Assembly: GCA_964404415.1 (NCBI GenBank)
Contig: CAYOKC010000011.1
Span: 1 to 42,020 of the forward strand
Source of the DNA: Leptolinea sp964404415
GTDB lineage: Bacteria > Chloroflexota > Anaerolineae > Anaerolineales > Anaerolineaceae
Length of the DNA: 42,020 nucleotides
Direction: 5' to 3'
Shown here: in pieces, positions 15,813 to 22,663 of the stretch
Layout: each line of letters opens with the position of its first letter
How positions within the stretch are numbered: position 1 is the stretch's first letter
The notes under the pieces: generated by a model
Seen by the model: only the letters and a program-made list of their open reading frames with translations
Database searches by the model: none
What the model was told of the DNA's origin: nothing
Translations under genes and position numbers: made by a program

Positions 15813-16268
15813 TCAAACCGTGGCCAATTCCTGTTTTCTACCAATCCAACGCACGCGCGCTACCGCGCCTGCCTGATTGACAACCATCGCCAACCGCCGG
15901 TCATACGTCCATAATTCCTTATCCAACTTATCGGCCAGCGCAAGGTAATGCGGGTCACAACCGATGGGCAGGTTGTATCTTCCGGTGAGCTGCAGCGCGC
16001 GCGCCTGAATATCCGGGTCGTCCACCAGGTGGATGGGGAGGGCGTGGCAGGCTTGAAGTATTGCCTGTACGGTGCGCGGACTCAACATGCCCTGGCGGAC
16101 ATATGCCGCCAGCACATTGGTGACATCATAGAAAAGGTTTGACGGCGCCAGGATGCGCCGCTGTTCTTTTTCCCAACGGTCCCACAGGGTTTTGATGGCA
16201 TTGTTCCGCGGGAAGGTGGTGAGCTGAATGACCGGGCCGGGATCAATACAGATGATCTGACTGCTCAT
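15813..16268 (-). CDS. PIN-domain ribonuclease toxin (VapC-like)
   Basis: A 151-residue PIN-domain protein, expected to be a metal-dependent endoribonuclease. Acidic residues that fit the active site are Asp9 (IICIDPGPV), Asp48 (NLFYDVTNVL), Asp105 (PIGCDPHYLALA) and Asp123 (LWTYDRRLA). The second position is normally Glu, so Asp48 is a conservative change. Its start lies 26 bp inside the antitoxin gene, so translation is coupled. The partner is of Phd type rather than VapB, a pairing that is common for PIN toxins. Confidence 0.85.
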   Translation of the reverse strand: MSSQIICIDPGPVIQLTTFPRNNAIKTLWDRWEKEQRRILAPSNLFYDVTNVLAAYVRQGMLSPRTVQAILQACHALPIHLVDDPDIQARALQLTGRYNLPIGCDPHYLALADKLDKELWTYDRRLAMVVNQAGAVARVRWIGRKQELATV

Positions 16269-16539
16269 TCCTGTCCTCCCGCATCTCGGTGATCACCTCT
16301 TCAGGCATGGCCAGCAGGCGCCCGGCCAGATCTTCACGCACAAATTCACGCGATTGCCCCACAAGAACCCGCCAGTCAGGCGGTTTTTCCAGGGCGTTCA
16401 GGCGGTCGAACTGCTCACGAGAAAGTAAAACGGCCAACGGCTGCCCGTCGCGTTCAATAAAGACGGGCTCCTTGCGGGCCGCCGTGAACAGTTCCCCCAG
16501 ATGGATGCGGGCGTAGGTTGCCGTCACGTTTACAGGCAT
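16243..16539 (-). CDS. Phd/YefM-type antitoxin of the PIN toxin
   Basis: A 98-residue antitoxin with the typical opening MPVNVTATYARIHLGELF and the strand-helix EPVFIERDGQPLAVLLSREQFDRL (about 25-48). The C-terminal half is helical and charged and would bind the PIN toxin, whose gene it overlaps by 26 bp. A promoter and palindromic operator lie just upstream, consistent with autorepression. Confidence 0.88.
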   Translation of the reverse strand: MPVNVTATYARIHLGELFTAARKEPVFIERDGQPLAVLLSREQFDRLNALEKPPDWRVLVGQSREFVREDLAGRLLAMPEEVITEMREDRNEQSDHLY

Positions 16540-16559
16540 GGAAAAATCTTCTCCACAGG

Positions 16560-16613
16560 TTGATTAATCAAATGATTAATGAAGATTATAACTTCCCGGA
16601 GAAGGAAGGACAA
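16560..16613 (-). promoter_or_regulatory. Promoter and palindromic operator of the Phd/PIN operon
   Basis: On the minus strand TTGTCC (16613-16608) and TATAAT (16590-16585) are separated by 17 bp. A perfect 12-bp palindrome TTGATTAATCAA lies at 16560-16571, next to a related ATGATTAATGA (16572-16582). These sit at the expected transcription start, where a bound antitoxin would block transcription. Confidence 0.65.
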
Positions 16614-16676
16614 CTTTCAATTTTGACAGGCAAATGGTTGCAATATATATGCCGAAACATACCGGCGATTAACGCC

Positions 16677-16704
16677 TCAAGGCGGGCCATCCGGCCCGCC
16701 TTGA
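16677..16704. terminator. Strong GC-rich hairpin after the GGDEF gene
   Basis: TCAAGGCGGGCC and GGCCCGCCTTGA form a perfect 12-bp stem with an ATCC loop. It lies 44 bp beyond the stop of the minus-strand GGDEF gene. No T-run follows, so it is a weak terminator candidate or a repeat unit. Confidence 0.5.
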
Positions 16705-16747
16705 AGGTTCTCAACAGTAATCCATTAACCGAGGGAGGAGGTAGTTT

Positions 16748-17803
16748 TTAGTAAAAGCCAATGCGGTGGTCAGATTCCTGCAGAATGACCATCGGCTGGT
16801 ATTCGGCAGTCACCGCGCCCCAGGTGGAAACCTGGTTGCCGCCGGAATGCCGCGCGCGGTGCAGAGCCTGGTCGCCGTTGGTAATGAATTCCTCCAGCGA
16901 CTTGACGGTGCGCGTCAACCCCACAACACCCAGGCTGACGGTGATATTCACCGCGTATTCTTCCATGGCAAAGGCTGTCTCACACACCCGCCGGCGCAGG
17001 CGTTCCGCCAGTGTCTGGGCATAGCGCAGGCTGGTTTCGGGCAGCAGCACCAGCAGTTCCTGCCCGCCCAGCCTCACGCGGATATCGGAATCGCGCAGTT
17101 CTTTGGTAAAAATACGTGAGATCTCCCGGATGATGCGGTCACCGGTTTCAGGCCCGTACTGTTTGGTCAGCGGTTTGAAATTATCGATATCCACCAGTAT
17201 GGCGCTGAGCGGCCGGTCGTAGCGTTTGGAGCGTTTGAATTCCGCTTCGGCAATCTCAAAGAAATAACGGCGGCTCGAAAGGCCGGTTTGCGCGTCGGCA
17301 TTGCCCTGTTTATGCAACAGTTTTTCATCTTCGCGCAACTTCTGCATGGAACGGATGTTGGAGATCACCACGCCGGAATACAGCGCGGCCATCCGCCCCA
17401 TATCCAGAAGGTGCTGATCCAACGACCGGGAAGTGGTTTTCAACAGTGCCACCAGCCCGAGTGAACCGGTAAGCGACGTAATGGGAAAAATGTAACTGGC
17501 CAGAATACCATGGGAAGGAAGGCCGGGATTGGTACTCTTGGATTGCTGCACCAGCGATACGGACACTTCAGGCGGCGTGTCAGCCGGTTCGACCGCCACG
17601 ATCAGATCGCCATGCAGCGAAACATAGATCACCTCCTGCGAGGGGAAGATGAACCGGAACATCTGTGAGATCCGCTGGATGGCTTCTTCTTCCGTGTCCA
17701 CGCGGCTCATATCACCCAGATAATCGAGGACCTGAAGGCCGGGATCGCGTGGTTTTGTATTGGTCGTTACATGATTTTGGTTTTGTCTGACATGCATTTG
17801 CAT
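16748..17803 (-). CDS. GAF-like/GGDEF protein with degenerate active site
   Basis: A 351-residue cytoplasmic protein. The N-terminal half (about 35-155) looks like a GAF sensor (FIFPSQEVIYVSLHGDLIVAVE, then ASYIFPITSLTGSLGLVALL). The C-terminal half (about 170-330) is a GGDEF domain with the TGLSSRRYF opening. The signature is GGQEL (246-250) instead of GG[D/E]EF, and the substrate residues of the FK-x-x-ND motif are replaced (FKPLTKQYG). The inhibitory-site motif RDSD (237-240) is retained at the canonical five-residue distance. It may therefore bind c-di-GMP rather than make it. The ATG at 17803 follows GGAGTG by about 8 bp and is preferred to one at 17827. Confidence 0.9.
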   Translation of the reverse strand: MQMHVRQNQNHVTTNTKPRDPGLQVLDYLGDMSRVDTEEEAIQRISQMFRFIFPSQEVIYVSLHGDLIVAVEPADTPPEVSVSLVQQSKSTNPGLPSHGILASYIFPITSLTGSLGLVALLKTTSRSLDQHLLDMGRMAALYSGVVISNIRSMQKLREDEKLLHKQGNADAQTGLSSRRYFFEIAEAEFKRSKRYDRPLSAILVDIDNFKPLTKQYGPETGDRIIREISRIFTKELRDSDIRVRLGGQELLVLLPETSLRYAQTLAERLRRRVCETAFAMEEYAVNITVSLGVVGLTRTVKSLEEFITNGDQALHRARHSGGNQVSTWGAVTAEYQPMVILQESDHRIGFY

Positions 17804-18374
17804 TCTGGTCACTCCATTCCTGTTCATCCGATCAAACAGATAGAAAAATACGGCCGGCGGAAGGTGGCGGTGACGGGTCTGGGCTTTACACTCACGCTAG
17901 GTGGAATCGCGGGGATCCCGGGTGGCACAAGGCACCGGATGTGTGATCGGTGGGCAGCGGTCTGACGTTCTCTGGCTCGCGCCTACAGTGTTCCGGTGTA
18001 TCGTGGGGCGATGCTGTTCGTTGGCACAGGGTTTTCAGGACGGTCTTGCTGACATTCTGGCGGTGACCCGGCCTGCATGAACCCCCCTCAGGCTTCTTAA
18101 CTGTTTGGTCAACCGGCTCCTGACGAACCACTATGCGCCTTTCTCCGGAGAAAGCAATCGGAAAACGGTTATGTACGTATAGAATAGTACATTAAGATTA
18201 AAAATACCATAGTTAATTCGCCGGTTTGAGGGCAATTTCCGCACCAAATGTAAAAAAATGTAAGCTGTAACGTGTTTTTTACGGAAAGGTCTTACAAAAA
18301 ACCGGTATTGAAGCATTCCCTAACCAGCGGGGAAGGGGAGCGGAATGGGTTTTCAACCATCCGCGATCGTTGGG
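17804..18374. other. 570-bp gene-free region, possible long structured leader
   Basis: No convincing gene is seen; a 79-codon open frame on the minus strand (17892-18131) has an unnatural composition and no ribosome site. The 17.83-18.16 kb part is GC-rich and could fold. CTTTCTCCGGAGAAAG (18139-18154) is a perfect palindrome. An AT-rich segment at 18165-18260 looks like the promoter end for minus-strand transcription. The GGDEF gene may thus have a 5' leader of over 300 nt, or a separate RNA may be encoded. No known riboswitch core was recognised. Confidence 0.4.
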
Positions 18375-18854
18375 TTATCCTCCGGATGTCAACATGCCGG
18401 CGTTTTCTGTCAACCGGCGCAGGATGCGGATCGCGGATACCTGGTCTTCAGGCGAAATAGAACCGCCCAGATCGTGCACCCACGTCTTGTGCAGGTTGAT
18501 GCACTCATTCACCACAGCCCTGCCCTGATCGGTGAGACACACCGCGCGCACCCGCCGGTCACCCGGCACCTCGCTGCGCGTTACCAGTCCCTGCTGCACC
18601 ATGCGCTCCACCATCTGGCTGGCTCCGGGGGCTGTCATCTGCATCACCTCGGATACACCGCTGACCTCGCAGGACCCCTTGTAATGCAGGTGCAGCATCA
18701 GGTTCATCTGCCCGAAAGACAACCCGGTAGACCGGGTGAAATTATTCACATCATGCATCCACAGGCGTACGAACACGGCTATCCAATCCATGATCGCGTC
18801 ATCTACATCATTCTTTATTATTTCCAAAGGTTCACCATCTTGACAGGATTTCAT
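18375..18854 (-). CDS. MarR-family transcriptional regulator
   Basis: A 159-residue winged-helix repressor. It has the MarR layout: an N-terminal dimerisation helix (DAIMDWIAVFVRLWMHDVNNF), the DNA-binding core (about 52-105, LSFGQMNLMLHLHYKGSCEVSGVSE, then GASQMVERMVQQGLVTRSE), the wing DRRVRAVCLTDQGRAVV, and C-terminal helices. It is divergent from the MFS transporter gene and would repress it until a ligand binds. The minus-strand promoter TTGAAT-N17-TATAAT ends 6 bp before the ATG, so the transcript is probably leaderless. No ribosome site is seen. Confidence 0.92.
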   Translation of the reverse strand: MKSCQDGEPLEIIKNDVDDAIMDWIAVFVRLWMHDVNNFTRSTGLSFGQMNLMLHLHYKGSCEVSGVSEVMQMTAPGASQMVERMVQQGLVTRSEVPGDRRVRAVCLTDQGRAVVNECINLHKTWVHDLGGSISPEDQVSAIRILRRLTENAGMLTSGG

Positions 18855-18860
18855 TCCCCG

Positions 18861-18905
18861 ATTATATATAAGAATACTTAACTATTCAAGATATTTAACT
18901 ATATT
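18861..18905. promoter_or_regulatory. Divergent marR/MFS promoters with shared operator
   Basis: Minus strand: TTGAAT (18889-18884), 17 bp, TATAAT (18866-18861). Plus strand: TTAACT (18878-18883), 16 bp, TATATT (18900-18905). The imperfect palindrome CTTAACTATTCAAG (18877-18890) overlaps both -35 boxes, so one MarR dimer could silence both directions. Confidence 0.6.
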
Positions 18906-18925
18906 TGCTCAACAGGAACTTATTC

Positions 18926-20209
18926 GTGAAACCTGAACAACAAAAAACCGCCAAAATTCTGCTGGCCGCGTCACTGGTTATCGTGATGCTCGGGTTCGGC
19001 ATCGCCCTGCCGCTGATGTCATTTTACATCATCCATTTTAACGCCTCGGGCAGTGCCCTGGGGTTGATGATGTCATTGTACTCGCTAATGCAATTTGTGT
19101 TCGCGCCCATGTGGGGACGGCTTTCAGACCGCATTGGCCGGAAACCGGTGCTGTTGACCGGTATCTTCGGCTACTTCCTGGCTTTTGTACTTCAGGGGCT
19201 TTCGCAGGATATTGTGCAATTTACCCTCTCGCGCACGCTGGCGGGTGTGCTTTCTTCCGCCACGCTGCCTACTGCCATGGCCTACATTGCCGATATCACC
19301 TCACCGGAAGATCGTTCCAAAGGGGTGGGGCTGATGGGCGCTTCGATGGGACTGGGGATGATCTTTGGACCCATGCTCGGCGGAATTTTGACAGGCCTCT
19401 CGTTGACCCTGCCGGCCTGGTTGACCCCGCTGCTGCAGGTGACAACCGACCCTTCGACCGGGAAGCTGATAAACCTCTCCATCCCGTTCTTTGCCAGCGC
19501 GCTGCTGGCATTGCTCGCCGCGCCGTTCATTATGGTCTTCCTGCCCGAATCACTGCGCCCGGAAGACCGGATGGCGGCTCCGGCCGGAAAACGCGAATCA
19601 CGTTTTTCCTTCGTTATCAACGGGCTTAAAGGCCCTACCGGGTTCCTGATGGCGATGGCTTTCCTGCTGGCATTTGCCCTGGCCAATATGGAATCAGTGC
19701 TTTCGCTGTATGGCGGCCAGCACTTCTCCATGGGACCTTCGGAGGTCGGCTTGTTGATGGGCGGGCTGGGATTGGTTTCGGTGATTGAACAGGGTATTGT
19801 GATCGGCCCGCTCACTCGCCGCTTTGGCGAAACGCGCATCATTCAGGGCGGAATTCTGGTGGGTATAGTCGGGTTCATCGGCATGGCACTGGCTGCGGCA
19901 AAACCTGCGTTGATCGTCAGCGCGCTGGTGTTCAATATGGGCAATGTGCTGCTCGCTCCGTCGGTCACCTCGCTGATCTCAAAGCGCACGCGAGACGGGC
20001 AGGGGGCGGCCATGGGTATGAACAATTCCTTCCAGGCGTTGGGCCGGGGAATTGGCCCGCTGTGGGCCGGCTTCGCCTATGATATGACGGCCACCCTGTC
20101 TTTCTGGACGGGCGCGCTGGTGCAGGCTATCGCCCTGGTGTACGCGTTCAAAGTATTCGGCTCTTCTTTTAATACCGTACCCGTAGAATCCGTGGAAACC
20201 GCGGACTGA
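18926..20209 (+). CDS. MFS drug efflux transporter (TetA-like)
   Basis: A 427-residue major facilitator protein with about twelve hydrophobic segments. The first cytoplasmic loop carries motif A (GRLSDRIGRKPVLL), and the 12-helix H+-antiporter motif C-like GxxxGPxxGG appears in MGLGMIFGPMLGGILTG. The GTG at 18926 with AGGA 8 bp upstream is preferred to a TTG at 18905. Divergence from a MarR regulator supports a role in drug or toxic-compound efflux. The next two genes follow with short gaps on the same strand. Confidence 0.9.
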   Translation: MKPEQQKTAKILLAASLVIVMLGFGIALPLMSFYIIHFNASGSALGLMMSLYSLMQFVFAPMWGRLSDRIGRKPVLLTGIFGYFLAFVLQGLSQDIVQFTLSRTLAGVLSSATLPTAMAYIADITSPEDRSKGVGLMGASMGLGMIFGPMLGGILTGLSLTLPAWLTPLLQVTTDPSTGKLINLSIPFFASALLALLAAPFIMVFLPESLRPEDRMAAPAGKRESRFSFVINGLKGPTGFLMAMAFLLAFALANMESVLSLYGGQHFSMGPSEVGLLMGGLGLVSVIEQGIVIGPLTRRFGETRIIQGGILVGIVGFIGMALAAAKPALIVSALVFNMGNVLLAPSVTSLISKRTRDGQGAAMGMNNSFQALGRGIGPLWAGFAYDMTATLSFWTGALVQAIALVYAFKVFGSSFNTVPVESVETAD

Positions 20210-20224
20210 AAGGAAGGTGTGATC

Positions 20225-21085
20225 ATGGGTATTCTGACCGGAAAGGTGGCTGTGGTCACCGGCAGTACGCGCGGACTTGGGCTGGCCATCGCGCAGGCGT
20301 ATGCCGCGGAAGGCGCGGCTGTGGTGATATCGTCACGCTCGGCGCAGGCGGTTGACCAGACCGTGGCGGATTTCCGCGCGCGTGGCTGGCAGGCCGCCGG
20401 CATGGCGGTGGATGTGGCCGACCTCCCGCAGGTGCAGTCTCTGGCTGATCTGGCAGTGACGACCTTCGGCCGCGTGGACATATGGGTGAACAACGCCGGG
20501 GTGACCGGCCCCTACGGGCCCACCGCGCAGTTCGATCCGCGCGTGTTTGAGGGTGTGGTACACACCAATATTCTGGGCACGTATTATGGCTCGATCACGG
20601 CGTTGTCCCGCTTTGAAAAACAGGGCGGCGGCAAGCTGATCAACATGCTGGGCATGGGCTACAACAAACCCGCGCCGTGGCAAAACGCGTACGGCTCGTC
20701 AAAAGTATGGATCCGGTACTTCACGAAGGCGCTGGCGGCAGAGAACAAAGGCAAGCCGGGCATTGGCATCTTCGCGCTCAACCCCGGCATGGTGCTCACA
20801 GACCTGCTGGTGCGCAATGAGGTGATCGCCGGCAGTGAAGAAAAGCTGAAAGCGTTCCCCGTCATCGTGCGCATGTGGGCCAAACCGGCGGAGGTGCCGG
20901 CGAAGAAAGCCGTGTGGCTGGCCGGCCCGGCTACGGACGGCAAGACCGGCATTGAAGGGAATGTGTTTACCACCGGCGTGCTGGTGGGCGGCGCGTTACG
21001 CGAACTCTGGTGGAAGGTCACTGGAACGGCGCCGAAGACCAGCGACGTGGATATGACCACGGTTGCCCCCTGGCAGCCGGATTAA
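20225..21085 (+). CDS. Short-chain dehydrogenase/reductase
   Basis: A 286-residue Rossmann-fold oxidoreductase using NAD(P)H. The cofactor motif is TGSTRGLG (about 12-19), the NNAG motif is present, and the catalytic Tyr and Lys occur in YGSSK. At the position of the usual catalytic Ser, 13 residues before the Tyr, there is a Gly (INMLGMG), so the active site is unusual. AGGAAGG precedes the ATG at 20225. It lies 15 bp after the MFS gene and so belongs to its operon; it may act on the same compound that the transporter exports, which is inference. Confidence 0.9.
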   Translation: MGILTGKVAVVTGSTRGLGLAIAQAYAAEGAAVVISSRSAQAVDQTVADFRARGWQAAGMAVDVADLPQVQSLADLAVTTFGRVDIWVNNAGVTGPYGPTAQFDPRVFEGVVHTNILGTYYGSITALSRFEKQGGGKLINMLGMGYNKPAPWQNAYGSSKVWIRYFTKALAAENKGKPGIGIFALNPGMVLTDLLVRNEVIAGSEEKLKAFPVIVRMWAKPAEVPAKKAVWLAGPATDGKTGIEGNVFTTGVLVGGALRELWWKVTGTAPKTSDVDMTTVAPWQPD

Positions 21086-21100
21086 TGATGGAGGCATAGG

Positions 21101-21790
21101 ATGACCCCGGAATCACGAACGATGGTGGAACTGGTTTTCAATATCGCCTATCTGCTGACCATCTGGACGGTGGTGGGATTTATGCTGGCGCGTTACGGCA
21201 AGACCGCCGCGTCAGATCGGCCGGTGTTCAAACGGCTGCTGTGGATGTTCGCGCTGCTGGCGCTGGGTGACAGCGGCCACGTGGGCTTCAGGGCGTTCGC
21301 CATTTTGAACGGCGGGCTGGAAGCCAATTCCACGCTGGTGGGCATCGGGGCGCTGAGCACCGCGGTGACCGTCACTGTGTTTTACATGCTGCTGATGGAC
21401 GTATGGCGGGTGCGCTTCAATAAGAAGATGGGCTGGTTCCAGTGGGCGCTGATCGCCGCCGGCCTGATCCGCCTGGCCGTGATGGCTTTCCCGCAGAACC
21501 AGTGGGAGGCGCTGACGCCGCCCTATGGCTGGAGCCTGCTGCGCAACAGTTTTCTGGTGGTGCAGGGGCTGGGTGTGATGGCGCTGATCCTGCGCGATTC
21601 GCGCAAAGCGGGTGATAAGCCCTTCGAGCTCATCGGCTGGATGATCGCCCTATCGTACCTGTTCTACGCGCCGGTGATCCTGTGGTCGGCGGCCGTCCCG
21701 TTGCTGGGTATGCTGATGATCCCCAAGACCTGCGCGTATGTGGCCGCGGCATTCATCGCCCTGCGGATGATGGGGAAGAGCGGGATATAA
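21101..21790 (+). CDS. Seven-helix membrane protein of unknown function
   Basis: A 229-residue protein with about seven hydrophobic segments and short polar loops; no family was recognised. GGAGG lies 9 bp before the ATG. It is the third gene of the MFS-SDR operon, 15 bp after the SDR stop, and is followed by a strong terminator at 21814-21854. The regular helix spacing and lack of a signal peptide suggest an integral inner-membrane protein rather than an enzyme. Confidence 0.8.
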   Translation: MTPESRTMVELVFNIAYLLTIWTVVGFMLARYGKTAASDRPVFKRLLWMFALLALGDSGHVGFRAFAILNGGLEANSTLVGIGALSTAVTVTVFYMLLMDVWRVRFNKKMGWFQWALIAAGLIRLAVMAFPQNQWEALTPPYGWSLLRNSFLVVQGLGVMALILRDSRKAGDKPFELIGWMIALSYLFYAPVILWSAAVPLLGMLMIPKTCAYVAAAFIALRMMGKSGI

Positions 21791-21813
21791 ATGTGTTGGG
21801 TTGCTGAAATTTA

Positions 21814-21854
21814 ACACCCGGTCCCTGAGCCTGTCGAAGGGACCGGGTGTTTTT
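21814..21854 (+). terminator. Intrinsic terminator of the MFS-SDR operon
   Basis: ACACCCGGTCCCT and AGGGACCGGGTGT form a perfect 13-bp stem with an 11-base loop, followed by TTTT. The inner part matches the widespread CTGAGCCTGTCGAAG repeat, which here appears to serve as the terminator loop. Confidence 0.85.
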
Positions 21855-21896
21855 GTACCTATCCTTCCCCATTCGGGTGATTTTCCCCGCAACCGG

Positions 21897-21931
21897 TTCT
21901 CACCCGCGTTCCTTCCTTATATAATAACGGC
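21897..21931 (+). promoter_or_regulatory. Leaderless promoter of the amidotransferase gene
   Basis: TTCTCA (21897-21902), 17 bp, TATAAT (21920-21925), then only six bases to the ATG. Transcription would begin at or next to the start codon, and no ribosome site is present. Confidence 0.6.
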
Positions 21932-22660
21932 ATGAACATCCACATACTCATGCACGAATCCTTCGAAGCGCCCGGCGCCATTCTCACCTGGGGCGTGGAG
22001 CACCGTCACACCCTCACCTTTACCCGTTTTTACCGCGGTGACGCGCTGCCGCCCACCACCGCCGGGCTGGACTACCTGATCGTGATGGGCGGGCCGCAAA
22101 GCCCGGCCACCACCGAAGCGGAATGCCCGCATTTCCACGCGAAGGAAGAAATTGACTTCATCCGTGACTGCGTATACACGGACAAGTACGTGCTGGGTGT
22201 GTGCCTGGGCGCGCAGCTCATTGGTGAGTCGCTGGGCGGACCGTTTGAGCACAGCCCGCAGCGTGAGATCGGCGTGTTTGACGTCACCCTCACGGAAGAG
22301 GGCCGGGCGGATCCGGTGTTCGCGTCGTTCCCGCTTATCTTCCCCTCCGGCCACTGGCACGGTGACATGCCCGGCCTGACGCGCGATTCCGCCGTGCTGG
22401 CTGCCAGCAAAGGCTGCCCCCGGCAGATCGTGCGCTACACGCCGAAGGTGTACGGTTTCCAGTGCCATCTGGAATTCACCCGCGAAGCGGTGGAGGGGAT
22501 GATCGTCAATTGCGGTGACGAACTGGAGGCGTACAAAACCCAGCCGTTTGTGCAGAACGCCGCCGTGCTGCGGAGTCACAATTACACGGAAATTAACATG
22601 TACCTGTATCGTTTTCTGGACGCGATGCAGTCACAATTTGAGGCGGAGAGGAAAGGGTAA
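21932..22660 (+). CDS. Class I glutamine amidotransferase-like protein (GMP synthase-type)
   Basis: A 242-residue stand-alone class I glutamine amidotransferase. The catalytic triad is visible: Cys91 in GVCLGAQLIG, and His179 and Glu181 in FQCHLEF. It resembles the uncharacterised GuaA-like group (YfeJ type), which hydrolyses glutamine or related gamma-glutamyl compounds and lacks a synthetase domain. It appears to be transcribed alone as a leaderless message. Its stop lies 3 bp from the stop of the convergent helicase gene, so no separate terminator fits between them. Confidence 0.9.
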   Translation: MNIHILMHESFEAPGAILTWGVEHRHTLTFTRFYRGDALPPTTAGLDYLIVMGGPQSPATTEAECPHFHAKEEIDFIRDCVYTDKYVLGVCLGAQLIGESLGGPFEHSPQREIGVFDVTLTEEGRADPVFASFPLIFPSGHWHGDMPGLTRDSAVLAASKGCPRQIVRYTPKVYGFQCHLEFTREAVEGMIVNCGDELEAYKTQPFVQNAAVLRSHNYTEINMYLYRFLDAMQSQFEAERKG

Positions 22661-22663
22661 TTA

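Noticed and set aside
17892..18131. A 79-codon open frame upstream of the GGDEF gene.
   Set aside because: Unnatural composition, no ribosome site and no recognisable domain; better explained as non-coding leader or spacer.
21897..21931. A ribosome binding site for the amidotransferase gene.
   Set aside because: The bases before the ATG are AT-rich with TATAAT ending seven bases before it; no purine-rich site exists, so a leaderless start was preferred.
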